DNA of 64,000 nucleotides from assembly GCA_964036665.1 (NCBI GenBank), contig OZ038533.1:8144413-8208412 (forward strand), read 5' to 3'. Position numbers and translations under genes: made by a program. The notes beneath the pieces were generated by a model. The model did not search any database. It saw only the letters and a program-made list of their open reading frames with translations, and had not been told where the DNA came from. Every line of letters begins with the position of its first letter. The first letter of the stretch is position 1. Origin of the DNA: Gordius sp. MW1 (taxonomy: Eukaryota > Nematomorpha > Gordioida > Gordea > Gordiidae). Shown piece after piece: positions 59,501 to 64,000 of this stretch.

Positions 59501-60106
59501 TTATAATTGAATTTTAATCTTTAGAAATACTGTTAAATTCTTTTAAAAGTAGTTTAAACGAGGGACTAAATTTATATTGAATACTCTTAAATTATTAAAA
59601 AAGCCGAAAATATAAATATTAAAATTATTTAATTAGAAATAACAGATTTAAAAATCTTGTTTAGATCGATTGAAATTAACTTTCTTGAATATATAAATTA
59701 AAAGGTCGTCAGACCAGACGAGATTCTGTTTATGTATATGCCTGCGTCTTTCATAATTAATTTAGGTCACTTATATAAAGATAGTTCAAAGCAAATGTGC
59801 ACAGATGCTACTTAACAATAAAAAATCATAACAAAAATAGCACCACGCTATAGCTATACCTCTAGCACCTAATGGGACAATCTCCTACAACTCTAGCGCC
59901 CTCGTGTGATTATCTCCTACAGCTTTAGCGCCCTCGTGTTCCTATCTCCTACAGCTCTAGCGCCCTCGTGTTCCTATCTCCTACAGCTCTAGCGCCTCCA
60001 AGTGACTATCTCCTATAGCTGTAGCGCCTTCACGTGACTATCTCCTATAACTGTAGCGCCTCCACGTGCCCATGTGCTATAGCTTTAGCGCCTATCAAAC
60101 GCTATT
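56562..60106 (+). mobile_element. autonomous-type hAT with long inverted arms
   Basis: 3545 bp, flanked by exact 8-bp duplications TCAGACTA (56554-56561 and 60107-60114). Removal rejoins the LINE as A-L-R-L-G-I-P. Inverted arms of ~0.7 kb (about 56620-57300 and 59370-60075) flank the transposase. Each arm carries about seven ~32-bp tandem units like GGAGGCGCTACAGTTATAGG (56620-56830; 59860-60075). The extreme ends are less well matched than the arms. Confidence 0.88.
57558..59354 (+). CDS. hAT transposase with three mini-introns
   Basis: Exons 57558-58480, 58516-58638, 58678-59039 and 59075-59354 join in phase through GT-AG introns of 35, 39 and 35 bp. A BED finger starts at 57629 (C-I-E-C ... 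H-F-N-N-A-H). The RNase-H-like core shows T-T-D-L-W-Q-S, D-N-A-S-N, R-C-G-A-H-V-M-N-L-I and T-R-W-N-S-T. The C-terminal dimerisation domain has E-W-W-K, F-P-N-L-A-A-M-A-R-D-Y-L and S-V-P-S-E-R-L-F-S-K-A-G. About 598 residues, normal for the family. One blemish: the ATG at 57558 reaches the finger only if the A9 run at 57620-57628 changes length by one base modulo three. The protein would bind the arms and excise/insert the element. Confidence 0.82.
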
Positions 60107-60700
60107 TCAGACTAGGAATTCCCTATTCAAAGGAATATTCCTGCCGCAACTGCTCCCAGAGCATAGACATTTATGCAAGGCATCTCCTACACTGCCTTTA
60201 CAATAAATTTAAATACATAAGGCACGAAAAGGTGAATAACCTTATCCAAGCCGCTTTTAAAAAAGCCAACATTCCCTCCGTTTTAGAGCCGTCAGACCCT
60301 TCGTTGGAGGGGAGAATGCGACTAGACGCTCTACCCTTATCCCTTGGCAAAATGGTCTACCCCTTAAATGGGATTTCACCTGCATAGACATTTTCGCCCC
60401 CTCTAACCAAAACTACAACGCTCTGACTCTCGCCGAACACCGCAAAACGGTTAAATACCAGGCCCTCCTACCATCTAATATCTTTACCCCTATCGTTGCC
60501 TCGTGTTCTGGGACTTTTGGTCCGGCCGCCATTTAGCTTTTTAAAGAAATCAGCCGTCGCTGCCCGCCCTCTAAATCTTCCACTAATTTTTTACTTAAAC
60601 AAAAAATTGGTATTTTTATAGCTAAGTACAATTTTAAATCCCTGGCCGACAGTTGGCCACTTGTACAAGATGACACATGCGACATTTTTGAATCATAATA
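60107..60700 (+). pseudogene. non-LTR retrotransposon, C-terminal part
   Basis: Continues the LINE after the hAT: F-R-L-G-I-P-Y, a C-R-N-C ... H-L-L-H-C knuckle (about 60140-60192), then M-R-L-D-A-L-P-L. After a frame change near 60350 it reads W-D-F-T-C-I-D-I-F-A-P-S and A-E-H-R-K-T-V-K-Y. This layout (CCHC knuckle, then D...D...E/K-type residues after RT) resembles the restriction-like endonuclease tail of R2/NeSL-like LINEs. It ends at ~60695. Confidence 0.65.
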
Positions 60701-60809
60701 TTTTTATTTTGTTTTACATCCGCTATATTTTTCGAATTTTGACACTTCGTTTTTATAATGTTCTTACGTTCAAATAAACAATATATACATTTAAAAAAAA
60801 AAAAAAATT

Positions 60810-62540
60810 ACTCGGGCCTTCGGCCCTCGTGGGAAGGGGGAGGGGAGGGGGGAAGGGAAGGGAAGGGGGGACGACTCATCTGTACTTCGTATAAATGTAT
60901 CATATTTGCTATGCAATTTATAGGCGAGAAAGGTGGGAAGGGGCGAGAATGCCTATAGGGGGGTATTAAATGCCTAATGATTAATTAATTATTTATACAA
61001 ATTTTCCATTTATAGGCAAAATGTAATATAGGCAAGGGTTAGGGTTAGATTTAGTGTTTGCATCTAGTTGCGTATTACATTAGTTTTTATGGCCTTTAGT
61101 GATTATGGGTCTAACAAACATTATATTATAAAACATCACAATGTTAAGAATTTGCAGAATTGTTGGGAGAAATTTTTTGTTGAATTTGAACAATTTTTAA
61201 TTAAAAAAATCAAAAATTTGGCCAATGGTCATTTTTTCTCTATTGGTAAGTACCAACAGAAACTCTATAAGTCAATGATAGCCAAAAAAACGGAAAAAAA
61301 AATTTTGATGCTCACTTTGGCCAATGGTCATTTTTTTTCATTGCTCAGCAGCCAGCACACGGTAAAAGTGGATATAAATTCATAAGAGTAAAAAAAACGA
61401 AAAAAAAATTTTCGAATCACATTTTGGCCAATGGTCATTTTTTCCATTGGTCAGCAGCCAGGACACGGTAAAAGTGGATATAAATTCATAATAGTCAAAA
61501 AAAAACAAAAAAAAGTTTTCGAATCACATTTTGGCCAATGGTCATTTTATTCCATTGGTCAGCAGCCAGCGGACGGCCAAAAAGTCATAATAGCAATGGT
61601 AGGAACAGGAACAATCATAATAGTCAAAAAAAAACGAAAAAAATAATTTCGATTCACATTTTGGCCAATGGTCATTTTTTCCATGGGTCAGGAGCCAGCG
61701 GACGGCCAAAAAGTCATAATAGCAATGGTAGGAACAGGAACAATCATAATAGTAAAAAAAATGAAAAAAAAATTTCGAATCACATTTTGGCCAATGGTCA
61801 TTTTTTCCATCGGTCAGGAGCCAGCGGACGGCCAAAAATTCTTATTATCAATGATAGTAACAAGAACAATCATAAGAGTCAAAAAAACTCCGGGATTCTA
61901 ACCCAAAAACTATTAAATTGTATAGCAATTAAAAGTACAACTTTTATTTATGTTTATTATATAACATTGGTCAGCAGCCAGCGGACGGCCAAAAAGTCAT
62001 AATAGCAATGGTAGGAACAGGAACAATCATAATAGTCAAAAAAAAACGAGAAAAAAAATTCCGAATCACATTTTGGTCAATGGTCATTTTTTCCATCGGT
62101 CAGGAGCCAGCGGACGACCAATGTTACACGATCCAAATTCTTGTACTGTATAAGCGATCTGACATTCCATTTTCTTATTCGATCCAAAAAATAACGAAGC
62201 GCCGATTAGTGTTTTTCGCATTCGGAAAAACACAAATCGTAAGAAATAAACAAAATTTCTTACTCACGTTTTCATATTGTGATTTCGGACTCGCAAGGGC
62301 AGGTTTTGTAGGGTTGGGGTTAGGGTTAAGTCATTATAGGTTCAAGATACAGAATTACTTTTTTTGGATCGAATAAGAAAATGGAATGTCAGATCGCTTA
62401 TACAGTCCAAGAATTTGGATCGTGTAACATTGGCCCCAGCGGACGGCCAAAAATTCTTATTATCAATGTTAGTAACAAGAACAATCATAAGAGTTAAAAA
62501 AAAACTCCGGGATTCTAACTAAAAAACTAGTTAAATTGCA
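60810..62540. mobile_element. minisatellite composite element (copy B, inverted)
   Basis: Mirror of copy A: hairpin CTCGGGCCTTCGGCCCTCG (about 60812), G-rich tract, an ATTTGCTATGCAATTTA motif, then a tandem array from ~61210 with ~125-bp units containing TTGGCCAATGGTCATTTTTT and CAGCCAGCGGACGGCC. A TTAGGGTTAG segment near 61033 matches the interior of the MITE at 6528-6793. The array is split by the MITE at 62120-62431. Confidence 0.6.
62120..62431. mobile_element. MITE with ~70-bp inverted repeats inside the minisatellite
   Basis: AATGTTACACGATCCAAATT and its complement bound ~310 bp, with similarity extending ~70 bp inward. The interior contains GGTTGGGGTTAGGGTTAAG. CCAGCGGACG(A/G)CCA is present on both sides, but that phrase is part of the minisatellite unit, so it may not be a true target duplication. 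Confidence 0.7.
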
Positions 62541-63850
62541 TAGCAATTAAAAGTAAACAACTTTTATTTATGTTTATAATATAACTAATTAAATTGCATA
62601 GCATTAAAAGTAAACAACTTTTATTTATGTTTATTATATAATAGATAATTTAACAAATCTTATATATAACACAGCGAGGGAGATAGAGATGAGGGGTGGG
62701 GCACCTCTTATGCATTAATTTAAAAAATAACACAGCGAAGGAGATAGAGATGAGGGGTGGGGCACCTCTTTCTCATGCATTAATTTAACAAATCGATAAC
62801 CTAATATACCCAATGCAAATAGATAGGGAGGGTAGACAACGGACAACCAAAAAACGAGCCCATAAATTGCATAGCAATTAATACACTATTTTACACATTA
62901 TAGATAATGTTATGACACCCTTTACGTTATTCAATCTATCCATAGGCGTAACCAGGATTGCCTTATAAGGGGGGGGGGGGGGGTCAATAATTTTTGATAT
63001 ATAATACTATTAAACAAAAAAAATTTAAGCTTATATACAGTAGTGGCGGAGGCAGGATCATCGTAAGGGGGGGGGCAGGGTAAATTTTATGTCAAAGAAT
63101 TTAGAGGAAACAAAAACTAACTATATTTATATAAATTCAATATCTAAGATGGATTTTTGGGGAAAAAAGCATTAATAAAATCTTCAGAAACGCAAATTGC
63201 GAAGAGCTCCTTCCAATTTTTCTGTTTACGCAAATTAGGGCCATTGTTGAACTAAACAATTGCATGGACCTTTTAGGCTTAATTTTACCACCAGTACTAT
63301 AAAGTGTCTGGGCCCGGGACTGTTAAAATGAGATTATGAGCCCGAGTTCGCCCCGCTGATTTTTGTAAAGCATAGGCCCAGGCAGCCTAAACCTTCCCAA
63401 AAAATCTTATATATTCTGCGGCAACAATTATTTATTTATATGTTAAAAATGTTCAATATTAATTATGTTAAATACATCAGTCTCAAACAGCCTTTTATTT
63501 CTTCCAACAAGTTAAATTTTTAATTGCTATGCAATTTATGGGCTCGTTTTTTGTTGTCCGTCCGTCCGTCCGTTGTCCGTCCGTCCGTTACCCTCCCTAT
63601 CTATTTGCATTGGGTATATTAGGTTATCGATTTTTTAAATTAATGCATGAGAAAAAGGTGCCCCACCCCTCATCTCTATCTCCCTCGCTGTGTTATTTTT
63701 TAAATTTATGCATAAGAGGTGCCCCACCCCTCATCTCTATCTCCCTCGGTGTGTTATATATAAGATTTGTTAAATTATCTATTATATAATAAACATAAAT
63801 AAAAGTTGTTTACTTTTAATTGCTATGCAATTTAACTAGTTATATAATAA
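62541..63850. repeat. large palindrome with ATTGCTATGCAAT motifs
   Basis: 62541-62880 is repeated inverted at 63525-63850, sharing GATAGAGATGAGGGGTGGGG, CCCAATGCAAATAGATAGGG and AATTGCTATGCAATTTATGG. The right arm has a (CCGT)n run at 63556-63592. The ~640-bp spacer (62885-63520) is AT-rich with G-run MITE ends near 62940 and 63050. Confidence 0.75.
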
Positions 63851-64000
63851 ACATAAATAAAAGTTGTTTACTTTTAATTGCTATGCAATTTAACTAGTTT
63901 TTGTTATATAATAAACAGATAAAAGTTGTTTACTTTTAATGCTATGCAATTTAACTAGTTATATAATAAACATAAATAAATGTTGTTTACTTTTTAATTG
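63780..64000. repeat. ~58-bp tandem repeat at window end
   Basis: About four units containing AGTTGTTTACTTTTAATTGC and TATGCAATTTAACTAG, with AT-rich TATAATAAACATAAATAAA between, running off the window. Confidence 0.8.

Noticed and set aside
60880-60900. AGATGAG-type ribozyme core in the purine-rich tract
   Set aside because: It lacks the CTGATGA box and the partner GAAA in a foldable arrangement.
61431-62002. Repetitive frames with W-S-A-A-S-G-R-P-K segments
   Set aside because: Same minisatellite, inverted copy; every frame repeats with the array unit.

Overview
The window looks like a chromosomal segment from an invertebrate animal with an AT-rich, transposon-dominated genome. Three host genes can be read. 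All are spliced and animal-type: a THOC3 mRNA-export WD40 protein (+ strand, complete), an EGR-type zinc-finger transcription factor (- strand, complete, convergent with THOC3) and the 3' part of an SLC13 sodium/anion cotransporter (- strand). Some introns are extremely short (36 bp in THOC3; 35, 39 and 35 bp in a resident hAT transposase), beside introns of 0.1-2.9 kb. Mini-introns of this size are known from flatworms and a few other compact-splicing animals, so a flatworm-like source is my best inference, but the species is not established by the sequence.

Layout: 0-9 kb is transposon debris: a gypsy gag fragment, a piggyBac-type element split by an RTE-type LINE with an 18-bp target duplication, short inverted-repeat elements, and an RTE fragment split by a hAT carrying a BED finger. 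9-20.6 kb is mostly gene-free AT-rich DNA with a 1.9-kb foldback element (11.6-13.5 kb), LINE remnants (16.5-18.6 kb) and hAT-type MITEs. 20.7-27.2 kb is a gypsy retrotransposon whose 5' LTR is split by a 2.2-kb hAT. 27.6-33.0 kb is a long-armed, probably Mutator-like element that itself contains a young gypsy element with 118-bp LTRs. It abuts the THOC3 start codon, and the ATG is part of its 9-bp target duplication. 33.0-39.1 kb holds THOC3 and the EGR-like gene tail to tail. 40-48 kb holds MITEs, a degraded gypsy copy and a minisatellite composite. 48.5-53.2 kb is the SLC13 gene, with a SWIM zinc-finger transposase fragment flanked by TGCTCAGTA-type arrays in its largest intron. 54.3-60.7 kb is a non-LTR retrotransposon with a possible restriction-like endonuclease tail, split by a 3.5-kb hAT with 0.7-kb inverted arms. 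60.8-64 kb contains an inverted copy of the minisatellite composite and a large palindrome.

The host genes are not functionally linked as a pathway: THOC3 belongs to the TREX/THO export complex, the EGR-like protein is a sequence-specific regulator, and SLC13 is a plasma-membrane transporter. The main story is nested insertion. At least seven insertions can be bounded by target duplications or intact flanks, and one of them has displaced everything upstream of the THOC3 ATG by 5.4 kb. All reading was by eye; superfamily calls rest on motifs, terminal repeats and duplication lengths.
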